The translations under genes were made by a program, and so were the position numbers. Below the pieces are notes generated by a model that was not told where the DNA came from, made no database searches, and saw only the letters and a program-made list of their open reading frames with translations. From Roseomonas sp. (GTDB lineage Bacteria; Pseudomonadota; Alphaproteobacteria; Acetobacterales; Acetobacteraceae), in assembly GCA_020249505.1 (NCBI GenBank), contig JADCFN010000071.1, forward strand, positions 1-42,528: DNA of 42,528 bases, in the 5' to 3' direction. Positions within the stretch are counted from its first letter, which is position 1. The number at the start of each line of letters is the position of its first letter. Shown here in pieces: positions 1-7,235 of this stretch.

Positions 1-48
1 CGCCTTGGCCTGTTTCGCCAGGGGCAGGGAATGTTGACGGTCAATCAT
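1..48 (-). CDS. IS3-family transposase OrfB, N-terminal fragment (off window)
   Basis: Starting at the ATG at 48, the minus strand reads MIDRQHSLPLAKQAKA before the window ends. This is the usual opening of IS3-family OrfB (rve/DDE integrase) proteins. It overlaps the orfA stop by ATGA. The catalytic DDE region is not visible, so I cannot say whether the element is intact. Confidence 0.75.
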   Translation of the reverse strand, partial: MIDRQHSLPLAKQAKA

Positions 49-350
49 CTTTTTGCGCTCAGCAATCCCGCCTTGGTGAGCGCGCCTGCTAAAAAATCAT
101 TCGTGAGCGTCAGCTCCCCTATCTTCGCGTGCAGTTCCTTCACATCAACCGGTGCTGGCGCTTCCGGCTTGCCTTCGCCGAAAATCCCAGCAGCCCCTTC
201 AAGGAGCTGATCCCGCCAAGTCTTGATGACATTCGCGTGGACATCGAATTGCGCGGCAAGCTCTGCCAGCGTCTTCTCGCCCTTCACAGCGGCAAGCGCC
301 ACCTTCGCCTTGAAGGCAGGGCTGTGGTTCCGGCGGGGTCGTCTCGTCAT
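45..350 (-). CDS. IS3-family transposase OrfA
   Basis: This 101-residue protein is the helix-turn-helix DNA-binding subunit that pairs with OrfB to bind the IS ends. The N-terminal half has the usual basic lead (TRRPRRNHSPAFKAKVALAA) and an HTH with AAQFDVHANVIKTWRDQLL, followed by a coiled-coil-like region (about 70-90) typical of OrfA multimerisation. A strong ribosome-binding site (AGGAGAG) lies just before the ATG at 350. The stop codon overlaps the orfB start as ATGA, so OrfB could be made by translational coupling. The A-run GCAAAAAG just before the stop could also allow frameshifting, though its phase does not match a canonical slippery heptamer. Confidence 0.9.
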   Translation of the reverse strand: MTRRPRRNHSPAFKAKVALAAVKGEKTLAELAAQFDVHANVIKTWRDQLLEGAAGIFGEGKPEAPAPVDVKELHAKIGELTLTNDFLAGALTKAGLLSAKR

Positions 351-414
351 GGTCTCTCCTGTTCACGGCATCATGCCGCAGTCAGGCAGAAAATCCACTT
401 ATCCCAGCTGTTCA

Positions 415-942
415 GATTCCCCGAGCCAGATCTATATTGCTTCCATGCGGCTGGCCTTTCACCTTTTCGAGGACAATGATGGAGAATTGACGGTGAGTTT
501 CCCGGCGGAAACAACCAAGGGGAAGCGTCTTCTTGAATACGCGCTTTCAAAGGAATGTACTGATTACATCAGCGACTATCTTACAAACATTCGCCCGGAA
601 TTCTCACAGACAGGCGAAACAGATGCGGTTTGGATCAGCGAAGAAGGGCAAATGCTCACAATTGCCAATATCGCCACTATCTTCCGGCTCCGGATAAAGG
701 AGTGGCTGGGTGAGGAGCACGGCCCCCATATCGCCCGCAAATGGCTGCGGTCTTCTGCAAGCAGGCGGTCGCCACAAGCTGCTTTTGAGACGGCAATGGT
801 ATTGGGTCACTCCCCGATGGTATCGCTACGCTATTATGCCGAAGCAACAGACCGCCAGGCCGGAAGGCGGCATGCTGAAAACTTGAGTCAACTCAGGAAG
901 CAGACCAAAGGCATGGCCGAGCGACTTTTCGGGGAGGCATGA
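415..942 (+). pseudogene. Tyrosine recombinase/integrase, 5'-truncated by the IS
   Basis: The remaining 175 codons are the C-terminal catalytic part of a phage-type tyrosine recombinase. Visible are the HxxR box (HIARKWLR), the LGH box (MVLGHSPM) and the YY (LRYYAEATD) carrying the likely nucleophilic tyrosine, followed by a basic tail. The first coded residues (SPSQIYIASMRLAF) correspond to the region just after the first catalytic arginine, so the IS has removed the core-binding domain and probably that arginine. The reading frame is open across the IS end, but the product would lack DNA-binding and catalytic parts. It points toward tRNA-Ser, about 820 bp away. It probably belonged to an integrative element; the family assignment is firm, the element is inference. 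Confidence 0.8.
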
Positions 943-1027
943 ACGCTCCCTCTCCGGGCAAGTCGGCACGTGCGCGGAGCATCATTACTGCACCAGCCTT
1001 GCGACCAGCCATGAACCAGCATCAAAC

Positions 1028-1061
1028 AAAAAAAGCCCCGCCGGAATACTCCGACGGGGCT
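1028..1061 (-). terminator. Rho-independent terminator of the 106-aa gene
   Basis: Read on the minus strand, an 11-bp stem (AGCCCCGTCGG pairing with CCGGCGGGGCT, with one G-U pair) with a 6-nt loop is followed directly by seven U. It lies 8 bp after the stop codon of the minus-strand gene ending at 1069. Confidence 0.85.
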
Positions 1062-1068
1062 GCCCTGA

Positions 1069-1389
1069 TCACTTTGCCGAGGGCGGCGGCAGATAGATGG
1101 AAAACGGCTCGTTCCAGCCGTTCGGGCTGAGCGACAGGATGATTTCCTTGCCGAGGAACTGGAAGCGGCTATTCGCATCCTGCAAAGACTTCAGCACCGT
1201 CTCCAACTGGCCGAGATGATTTGCGACCTTGCCGGTTTGGCTTTCGGGCTCGCATCCGCGGTCATCATGGAGGAAGCGCAGAAGGCTTGAGAGTGACTCC
1301 GTGCCAGTGCTCAGCGCCGCAAGGGCGATGGCAATATTGATCGCCTCGGCGCGCGTGTACGCGCGAGGGGATTTGGTCCCTTCGTTCAT
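1069..1389 (-). CDS. Hypothetical protein, 106 aa
   Basis: I do not recognise this protein. It has no signal peptide or membrane segment. The N-terminal half is alanine- and leucine-rich helix (AEAINIAIALAALSTGTESLSSLLRF) and the middle (GKVANHLGQLETVLKSLQDANSRF) looks like a second amphipathic helix, so a small helical, possibly coiled-coil protein is likely. It is probably real: it has a good promoter upstream, GGAA spaced about 8 nt before the ATG, and a strong terminator. It lies between a broken integrase and tRNA-Ser, so it is likely cargo or a relic of an integrated element. Confidence 0.65.
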   Translation of the reverse strand: MNEGTKSPRAYTRAEAINIAIALAALSTGTESLSSLLRFLHDDRGCEPESQTGKVANHLGQLETVLKSLQDANSRFQFLGKEIILSLSPNGWNEPFSIYLPPPSAK

Positions 1390-1468
1390 TTAGGATTTCC
1401 ATTTTGAGAGTGTTATCGGCTTCCGAGATTGGAAAGCCGCTGCGGTCAGCTGAGGAGCTCGCGCACAG

Positions 1469-1498
1469 ATTATATTAGGCTGAAATTCCTAATTTCAA
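1469..1498 (-). promoter_or_regulatory. Sigma-70-type promoter for the 106-aa gene
   Basis: On the minus strand TTGAAA (1498-1493) and TATAAT (1474-1469) are separated by 18 nt in a locally AT-rich stretch. The start codon at 1389 is about 70-75 nt downstream. The -10 box is a perfect consensus match. Strand and spacing fit the gene at 1069-1389 and nothing else nearby. Confidence 0.6.
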
Positions 1499-1758
1499 GC
1501 TAAGCATCTGTTTTTATATGATTTTACTGTCTTTTTCTGTCTATTCGCCAAAAATCTGGATGCGTGGCGCGTCCAGGACGCGATTGAAGTGGTATCAAGG
1601 GAATAAGCGGCCTGACTTGATGAAAGCGGAATGCGGCCCTTCCGAAGCAGGGTAAAGCCTCCGAGACAAGACAGCATCACGTGTTGGGACCGATATTGGG
1701 ACCGAATTCTCTGCGATCCCAATTTACCTAATGAAATCAATGTATAAGAAGAACTTTC
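1499..1758. other. Gene-poor segment between the orphan gene and tRNA-Ser
   Basis: No convincing gene. It contains a short tandem repeat (TTGGGACCGA at about 1684 and again at about 1695) close to the 3' end of tRNA-Ser. This is where attachment-site or integrase-binding repeats of an integrated element would be expected. An 81-codon minus-strand frame here has no recognisable domain and was not called. Confidence 0.4.
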
Positions 1759-1761
1759 TGG

Positions 1762-1851
1762 CGGAGGGGATGGGATTCGAACCCACGATAGGACTATTAA
1801 TCCTATAACGGTTTAGCAAACCGCCGCCTTCGGCCACTCGGCCACCCCTCC
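1762..1851 (-). tRNA. tRNA-Ser (anticodon GCU)
   Basis: The minus strand folds as a class II tRNA. The acceptor stem is GGAGGGG/CCCCTCC, the D arm is GGCCGAGTGG, the anticodon arm CGGTTTGCTAAACCG has anticodon GCU, the variable arm is long as in serine tRNAs, and the T arm is GTGGGTTCGAATCCCAT. CCA is encoded next to the discriminator G (1759-1761). It reads AGC/AGU codons. Its 3' end faces the island remnant to the left, the side normally used by integrases. Confidence 0.95.
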
Positions 1852-1932
1852 GCAGGAGTGGAAAGTCACACGGCGTTGCAACACCTCGCTTCTAGTGCCG
1901 CGGCGGCGCAGCGTCAAACCCGAAACGCCATC

Positions 1933-2565
1933 TCACCCCAGCGAAACCTCAAACCCGCGGCGCGTCGCCGGCCGCGCCATCATCGCCTCATACCAGCGCT
2001 TCACATTCGGCAAGCACCCAAGGTCCACCTGGTGGCGTTCATGCCGCCAGGCCCAGCCCAAAATCGCGAAATCGGCGATTGAGGGTTCGCCGCTGGTGGC
2101 CACAAAATCGCGCCCTTCAAGTCGGCTATCCAACACGCCGTAAAGGCGCTTGGTTTCATCATGATAGCGCTTGAAGCCGTAATCCCGTGCCGGGCCTTCG
2201 GGCTGCATCAGGAAGTGATGCACCTGCCCCGGCATGGGGCCAAAGCCACCCATCTGCCACATCAGCCATTCATAAACCGGCACGCGCGCGCGCAAATCGC
2301 GCGGCAGGAAGCGCCCGGTTTTCTCAGCCAAGTACAGCAAAATTGCCCCGCTCTCGAAAACCGTAATCGGCTTGCCATCGGGTCCATCGGGGTCCTGGAT
2401 GGCGGGGATCCGGTTGTTTGGGCTGAAGGCCAGAAATTCCGGGTTGAATTGCTCGCCCTTGCTGATGTTGACGGGCCGCACGGTGTAGGCCAGCCCCATT
2501 TCCTCAAGGGCGACGCTGATCTTCCGCCCATTGGGCGTATTCCAGGTCCAGAAGGTAATGCTCAT
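1933..2565 (-). CDS. yfcG: Glutathione S-transferase family protein, YfcG-like
   Basis: This 210-residue cytosolic protein has the two-domain GST fold: a thioredoxin-like N-terminus (1-85) and an all-helical C-terminus. The segment TPNGRKISVALEEMGL and the later SPNNRIPAI and FESGAILLYLAEKTG match E. coli YfcG, a glutathione-dependent disulfide-bond reductase in which the Thr-Asn pair near the N-terminus (here T10, N12) replaces the usual catalytic Tyr/Ser/Cys. The start at 2565 was chosen because the family begins here and GAGG lies 10 nt upstream; a longer frame adds 16 unrelated residues. It is the second gene after a peroxiredoxin on the same strand, so the pair probably handles thiol and peroxide stress together. 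Confidence 0.88.
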   Translation of the reverse strand: MSITFWTWNTPNGRKISVALEEMGLAYTVRPVNISKGEQFNPEFLAFSPNNRIPAIQDPDGPDGKPITVFESGAILLYLAEKTGRFLPRDLRARVPVYEWLMWQMGGFGPMPGQVHHFLMQPEGPARDYGFKRYHDETKRLYGVLDSRLEGRDFVATSGEPSIADFAILGWAWRHERHQVDLGCLPNVKRWYEAMMARPATRRGFEVSLG

Positions 2566-2587
2566 GGTCGGCAATCCTCGCCTCAGC

Positions 2588-2615
2588 TGATGCGCCCCCG
2601 AATAAGGGCGCATCA
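2588..2615 (-). promoter_or_regulatory. Intergenic hairpin between prx and gst
   Basis: A perfect 10-bp inverted repeat (TGATGCGCCC / GGGCGCATCA) with an 8-nt loop occupies most of the 60-bp gap between the peroxiredoxin stop and the gst start. No U-run follows on the minus strand, so it is not a standard terminator. It may stabilise the upstream message or lower read-through into gst. Confidence 0.5.
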
Positions 2616-2625
2616 GGCAATCACA

Positions 2626-3108
2626 TCAAAGCGCGGCCAGAACCGCTTCGGCCTTGCTCACTTCAAACGCACCCGGGGCTTCCACGGCCACATGGGTCAC
2701 CTTGCCGTCCTTCGCCACCAGGGCAAAGCGCTGGCAGCGCACCCCAAGGCCACGCGCCGTCAGGTCAAATTCCAGCCCCATCGCCTTGGTGAAGGCGGCC
2801 GAGCCATCGGCAATCATCGTCACCTGGTCCGTGATGCCCTGATCCTTGGCCCAGGCGCCCATCACAAAGGCGTCGTTCACCGCCATGCAGGCGATGGCAT
2901 GCACACCCTTGGCCTTCAGCGCTGCCGCATGCTCCGTAAAGCCGGGCAAATGCTTGGCTGAGCAGGTCGGGGTAAAGGCGCCGGGCACACCGAACAGGAC
3001 CACCGTGCGGCCCTTGAAGAATTCCGCCGTGTCAAGCTCCTTCGGCCCGTCCGAGGTGCCCTGCATGATCTTCATCGCGGGAATGCTGTCGCCAATTTTG
3101 ATGGTCAT
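2626..3108 (-). CDS. Peroxiredoxin, Prx5/glutaredoxin-dependent type
   Basis: This 160-residue peroxidase reduces H2O2 and alkyl hydroperoxides. The hallmark PGAFTPTCS places the peroxidatic cysteine at C49. Other cysteines are C74 and C125, the latter in GVRCQRFAL. The family (AhpE/Prx5, bacterial PGdx-like) is typically reduced by glutathione/glutaredoxin or thioredoxin. The start at 3108 has a strong AGAAGGAG upstream and gives the standard MTIKIGDSIP opening; a longer frame to 3129 is unlikely. It is probably the first gene of a two-gene unit with the YfcG-like GST. Confidence 0.92.
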   Translation of the reverse strand: MTIKIGDSIPAMKIMQGTSDGPKELDTAEFFKGRTVVLFGVPGAFTPTCSAKHLPGFTEHAAALKAKGVHAIACMAVNDAFVMGAWAKDQGITDQVTMIADGSAAFTKAMGLEFDLTARGLGVRCQRFALVAKDGKVTHVAVEAPGAFEVSKAEAVLAAL

Positions 3109-3268
3109 GGTCTTCTCCTTCTGACGCAAGCCCGAAACTAGCCCTGAGTACAGCGCCTGTCACCTGGGCGACACTGGTCATCGTTGGACACCTTGGCGAC
3201 CGACCCAAGGCCCCAGAATCGCCGGTAGGTTGAATTTTTAACCAATTCGCGCCTAACAACGTCCAGCC

Positions 3269-5098
3269 ATGAGCGCGAATCCCTCCGTGGCCCCCTGCCG
3301 GACCCTGGCCTTTTTGGCATTGGTCCTGGCGCCCGTGTGGTTTGGAACCCCCGTTCCGGCCGCGGCGCAAAGGGCCACTCAGACCGCAGCCTTGCCCATG
3401 CCCGCTTTGCGAGCTTCGGCCAGCACGAACCTGCCTTTGGCGCCTGCCGATGCTGCGGCGCTACAAGGTATCTTTGCTTTGCATGCCTCCAGGAATTGGG
3501 AGGCTGCGGAACGCGCCACGGCGCAGCTTTCGGATCGCAGGCTTGAAGGCCATATCCTTGCCGATCGCTGGCTGAACCCGGCCGCGCCGCGTCCTGATCA
3601 GGAAGCGCTGCGCGATTGGTTGACGCGTTTTGCTGATCATCCGGATGCGCCGGTCATCCATGCCCTGCTGCGCCGCACGGCGCCACGCGGCGCCACCCTG
3701 CCTGCCGCCCCTAACTTGGACAGCCTGGCCGAGGATGCCGGCGTGGCGCCGGAAGAACGCGAAGCCCCGGACCAGGGTTTTGTGCGCAACCCAGCGCTGG
3801 ACCGGGCGCTCCGGGATCTGGTGCGCGAGGGCAATCTGGACGCCGCCCTGCGCCAGATGGAAGCCACGCGCGGCATGACCCCCCCTTATGCCGCCGCGCT
3901 CAGGGCTGATTTTGCCCTGATCCTGTTCCGCCGTGGGGAGGATGAACGCGCCTTCGAAGTCGCGGCGGAAGCCGCCCGCAGCCGAACGGAACCCAGCGGG
4001 CGCGCTGCCTTTGCTGCGGGTCTGGCAGCCTGGGGCCTTGGACATTTCGATGTGGCGCTTCCGTATTTTGAAGTTGCAGCCCGCGCCCCCGGGGCATCCG
4101 CCGCCAACCGCGCCGCCGCTGCCTATTGGGCAAGCCGCGCTGCCATTCGCGCCCGCCATCCGGGCATGCACGTACCCTGGCTTTTGCAGGCGGCGCAGGA
4201 ACCGCGCACTTTTTACGGGCTTATGGCCCGGCGCGCCCTTGGCCTGACGCCTGGCTTTGCCTGGCATGCCGAAGCGGGCGGGGAAGCAGGCATGGCAGCG
4301 CTGCTGGAAACCGCCGGTGGCTGGCGTGCCCTCGCCCTGTTGCAAATCGGTCAGGCAGGGCGAGCGGAAGCCGAATTGCGCGCCCTTTGGCCGCTCGCGC
4401 GCGGCAATCTGCCCCTGCTGCGCGCCATGCTGGCGCTGTCATCGCAGGCGGGTCTTACGCATCTCTCCGCGCAATTGGCCGAATTGGCGCAAGCCGCCGA
4501 TGGAAGGCCACGCGACCTTGCCCGCTTTCCCCTGCCCCGGCTGAACCCGGCGCAAGGTTTTCGCGTGGAACCTGCCCTGCTTTATGCGCTGGCGCGCCAG
4601 GAATCGAATTTTGATGCGGCGGCGGTGTCCCCTGCCGGCGCCCGCGGCCTGATGCAGGTAATGCCAGCCACAGCCGCCTATTTGGCCAATGACCCATCCT
4701 TCGTGGGGGAGGGCGCGGAACGCCTGCATAACCCTGGCCTGTCGCTGGAATTGGGCCAGCGCTATTTGCATTATCTGGCACGGAGCGAAGCGGTCGGGGG
4801 CGATCTGATCCGCCTTCTCGCGGCCTATAATGCCGGGCCGGGCAATCTGGCCAAATGGCTGCCGGCCGCGCGCCACCGTGGCGATGCGCTGCTTTTTGTT
4901 GAAGCGATCCCCTTCGATGAAACCCGCGCCCATGTGCAGCGTGTGCTGGCCTATTCCTGGATTTATGCGTCTCGGCTTGGGCTGCCCGCGCCAAGCCTTG
5001 ATCAATTGGTGCAGGGCGAATTCCCGCGCTTCCTGTCACCGCAGGAAGTGGTGGCACTGCTTGGCAACGCGCCGCCTTTGCCCGGCCGGCCGCGCTGA
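3269..5098 (+). CDS. slt: Soluble lytic murein transglycosylase (Slt family)
   Basis: A 609-residue periplasmic enzyme that cleaves the MurNAc-GlcNAc bond with formation of 1,6-anhydro ends. It has a signal peptide (1-33, ending PVPAAA), a long alpha-superhelical region rich in Ala/Leu repeats (about 55-420), and a C-terminal SLT domain. The domain has ALARQESNF with catalytic Glu445, GLMQVMPATA, and the AAYNAGPGNLAKWL box. Length and order match E. coli Slt70 and its alphaproteobacterial homologues. The start is the first ATG; the upstream ribosome site is weak. It is transcribed away from the peroxiredoxin across a 160-bp gap. Confidence 0.92.
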   Translation: MSANPSVAPCRTLAFLALVLAPVWFGTPVPAAAQRATQTAALPMPALRASASTNLPLAPADAAALQGIFALHASRNWEAAERATAQLSDRRLEGHILADRWLNPAAPRPDQEALRDWLTRFADHPDAPVIHALLRRTAPRGATLPAAPNLDSLAEDAGVAPEEREAPDQGFVRNPALDRALRDLVREGNLDAALRQMEATRGMTPPYAAALRADFALILFRRGEDERAFEVAAEAARSRTEPSGRAAFAAGLAAWGLGHFDVALPYFEVAARAPGASAANRAAAAYWASRAAIRARHPGMHVPWLLQAAQEPRTFYGLMARRALGLTPGFAWHAEAGGEAGMAALLETAGGWRALALLQIGQAGRAEAELRALWPLARGNLPLLRAMLALSSQAGLTHLSAQLAELAQAADGRPRDLARFPLPRLNPAQGFRVEPALLYALARQESNFDAAAVSPAGARGLMQVMPATAAYLANDPSFVGEGAERLHNPGLSLELGQRYLHYLARSEAVGGDLIRLLAAYNAGPGNLAKWLPAARHRGDALLFVEAIPFDETRAHVQRVLAYSWIYASRLGLPAPSLDQLVQGEFPRFLSPQEVVALLGNAPPLPGRPR

Positions 5099-5108
5099 AT
5101 ACTGACGC

Positions 5109-5972
5109 TCAGCCTTCGATCTTCACGCCCATCCGCCCCGCCAGATCCTGGATGAATTGCCAGGCGACACGGCCAGACCGAGACCCGCGCGTGACAGACC
5201 ATTCCACCGCCTGCGCGTGCAAATCCTCAACCGATACATTGAGGCCGTAATGCTTGGCATAGCCTTCGATCATGGCGAAGAAAGTATCCTGATTGGCGTT
5301 ATGGAAACCAATCCAAAGCCCGAAGCGGTCTGAGAGCGAGACCTTCTCCTCAATCGCCTCAGACCCGTGAATGGCGGTGCTGCGCTCATTCTCGATCATG
5401 TCGCGCGACATCAGATGCCGGCGGTTGGAGGTTGCGTAGAACAATACATTGGCCGGCCGGCCTTCAATGCCGCCATCCAGCACCGATTTCAGCGCCTTGT
5501 AATCGGCATCTTCACGTTCAAAGGACAGATCATCGCAGAACACCAGGCAGCGGCGCGTGCCCGCGCGCAGAAAGCGCAGCAATTCCGGCAGGGTCTTGAT
5601 GTCCTCCCGATGGATTTCAATCAGCGCGAGGCTGCCGGGTACTTCCTTATTGGCCGCCGTATGCGCGGCTTTGACCAGCGATGATTTGCCCGTCCCCCGC
5701 GCGCCCCATAGCATGGCGTTATTGGCGCTGAAGCCCCGCGCGAAGCGGAGCGTGTTTTCCATCAGAATTTCTTTCTGCCGATCCACCCCTTGCAGCAGGT
5801 CAATCGGCACCGCCGCCACCTTGGGCACCGGCGAAAGCCGGGCCACGGGTTCGGGATGCCAAATGAAGGCATCGGCCCCGGTCAGGTCAGGCGCGGCCGC
5901 CGGCGGCGGGGCCAGGCGTTCAAGCGCCTCGGCAATGCGGGTCAGGGCGGGGAGAAGCGAAGAATGTTCCAT
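5109..5972 (-). CDS. DUF815-family AAA-type ATP-binding protein
   Basis: A 287-residue P-loop ATPase. Walker A is GARGTGKSSLV (90-100) and Walker B is CLVFCDDLSF (about 143-152); a sensor-like YATSNRRHLM follows. This is the standard DUF815 layout (an uncharacterised DnaA/Cdc48-like ATPase family common in proteobacteria). The substrate is unknown. It converges on slt with only 10 bp between the stop codons and diverges from yajC, a neighbourhood often seen in alphaproteobacteria. Confidence 0.9.
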   Translation of the reverse strand: MEHSSLLPALTRIAEALERLAPPPAAAPDLTGADAFIWHPEPVARLSPVPKVAAVPIDLLQGVDRQKEILMENTLRFARGFSANNAMLWGARGTGKSSLVKAAHTAANKEVPGSLALIEIHREDIKTLPELLRFLRAGTRRCLVFCDDLSFEREDADYKALKSVLDGGIEGRPANVLFYATSNRRHLMSRDMIENERSTAIHGSEAIEEKVSLSDRFGLWIGFHNANQDTFFAMIEGYAKHYGLNVSVEDLHAQAVEWSVTRGSRSGRVAWQFIQDLAGRMGVKIEG

Positions 5973-6060
5973 GGCCGCGGGGCATAGGCTGGGACGCTAT
6001 TGACGGAAAGGGGGCGGGCGCTAGTTTCCGGCCCCATCATCGCAAAAGGAATGCCGGACC

Positions 6061-6408
6061 ATGGAAAGACTTTTTGGCATCGCGCCCGCTTACGCCCAGG
6101 ATGCGGGCGGCACCGCCGCTGTTGTCATGCAATTGCTGCCGCTGGTTTTGATTTTCGTCGTCTTTTACTTCCTGCTGATTCGCCCGCAGCAGAAGAAGAT
6201 GAAGGATCACCGCGAAATGCTCGGCCAATTGAAGCGCGGGGATCGCGTGGTGACCGCGGGCGGCATTGTCGCCACCATCACCAAGGTCAAGGACGGCTCT
6301 GACGAGATCGAGGCCGAAATCGCCCCCAATGTGAAGGTCACCGTGGTGCGCGGCACCATTGGCAGCGTGCTGCGCCCCGAAGCCGCGAATGATGAGGCGA
6401 AAAGCTAA
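6061..6408 (+). CDS. yajC: Preprotein translocase accessory subunit YajC
   Basis: This 115-residue inner-membrane protein associates with SecDF in the Sec translocon. A single membrane segment (about 22-41, MQLLPLVLIFVVFYFLLIRP) is followed by the family signature RPQQKKMKDHREML and the cytoplasmic region LKRGDRVVTAGGIVATI. The usual partners secD and secF are not downstream; the gene ends at a strong bidirectional terminator facing sodB. Confidence 0.95.
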   Translation: MERLFGIAPAYAQDAGGTAAVVMQLLPLVLIFVVFYFLLIRPQQKKMKDHREMLGQLKRGDRVVTAGGIVATITKVKDGSDEIEAEIAPNVKVTVVRGTIGSVLRPEAANDEAKS

Positions 6409-6423
6409 GCCTTCCCACAGGCC

Positions 6424-6463
6424 AAAAAAAAGGCGCCGAGGGTCACCCCCCGGCGCCTTTTTT
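6424..6463. terminator. Bidirectional terminator between yajC and sodB
   Basis: The stem AAGGCGCCG / CGGCGCCTT is flanked by A7 on the left and T6 on the right. It can therefore end transcription from yajC (plus) and from sodB (minus). Confidence 0.9.
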
Positions 6464-6480
6464 CATGGCCCTGCGGCCAA

Positions 6481-7119
6481 TTACGCAGATTGGCCGGAAG
6501 CAAGACCACCCTTGCCCATCAGATCGGCCACCACTTCCCAATTCACCAGCTTGTTCAGGAAGTTATCCAGGTAATTTGGGCGCACATTGCGGAAATCCAG
6601 GTAATAGGCGTGTTCCCACACATCCACGCCCAGAATCGGCTTGCCTTCGCCGGTCGAGATCGGGTTGGCGCCATTCGGCGTCTTGGTCACCTTCAGCTTG
6701 CCGTCGCCACCGATGATCAGCCAGGCCCAGCCAGAGCCAAACTGTGTCACACCCGCCTGCTTGAAGGCTTCCTTGAAGGCGGCAAGGCCACCGAGGTCGC
6801 TATCAATCTTGGCGGCCAAAGCGCCCGGCAGCTTGTCGCCACCGCCGCCCGGCTGCATCACCTGCCAGAACAGAATATGGTTGTAATGCTGCCCCGCCTG
6901 GTTCAGCACCGGCAGGCCATCAGCGCCCGCCTTGCCGGCTTCGGCGCAGATCGCTTCCAGCGACTTTCCAGCCAGGCCCTTGGCTTCAATCAGCCCATTC
7001 AGCGCCGTGACATAGGCATTGTGATGCTTGCCATGATGCAGTTCCAGGGTTTCCTGGCACATGCCATTGGCGGCAAGCGCATTGGTGGAATAGGGCAGCG
7101 CGGGCAGGCTGAAAGCCAT
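6481..7119 (-). CDS. sodB: Superoxide dismutase, iron type
   Basis: A 212-residue cytosolic dismutase converting superoxide to O2 and H2O2. Metal ligands are visible as H28 (LELHHGKHH), H81 (YNHILFW), D166 and H170 (DVWEHAYY). Gln77, four residues before H81, occupies the position of the FeSOD-specific glutamine, and FGSGWAWL has no Gln in front of GSGW, both pointing to Fe rather than Mn. A cambialistic enzyme cannot be excluded. GGAG precedes the ATG. The gene stands alone between yajC and the phytoene-synthase-like gene. Confidence 0.94.
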   Translation of the reverse strand: MAFSLPALPYSTNALAANGMCQETLELHHGKHHNAYVTALNGLIEAKGLAGKSLEAICAEAGKAGADGLPVLNQAGQHYNHILFWQVMQPGGGGDKLPGALAAKIDSDLGGLAAFKEAFKQAGVTQFGSGWAWLIIGGDGKLKVTKTPNGANPISTGEGKPILGVDVWEHAYYLDFRNVRPNYLDNFLNKLVNWEVVADLMGKGGLASGQSA

Positions 7120-7235
7120 GGGGTTTCTCCGTTCCTCAGATATGAGCGTTTACGCTGCGACTGAGGTAAGCGGGGCCAGCACAGGCGTCAACCGCACCCT
7201 TCCCGCGCGGCGCGCGCCCAGGCATATCAGGCGCT

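Larger units (their letters stand above)
1..414 (-). mobile_element. IS3-family insertion sequence, partial (left end inside window)
   Basis: The segment carries an IS3-type orfA and the first codons of orfB on the minus strand; the rest lies left of the window. The outer end is placed at 414 because the minus strand there begins TGAACAGCTGGGATAAG, with the 5'-TG expected at an IS3-family terminus, about 65 bp upstream of orfA. The next bases (415 on) are in frame with a recombinase gene, which fixes the boundary. GAT at 415-417 could be one copy of a 3-bp target duplication, but the other copy is outside the window. Confidence 0.8.

Noticed and set aside
45-70. Programmed frameshift site at the orfA/orfB junction (GCAAAAAG)
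   Set aside because: The A-run is suggestive, but its phase does not make a canonical X-XXY-YYZ heptamer; an ATGA overlap explains coupling as well.
1495-1740. 81-codon minus-strand frame between the orphan gene and tRNA-Ser
   Set aside because: No domain, no ribosome site and amino-acid composition unlike a protein; it lies over repeats near the tRNA and over the promoter of another gene.
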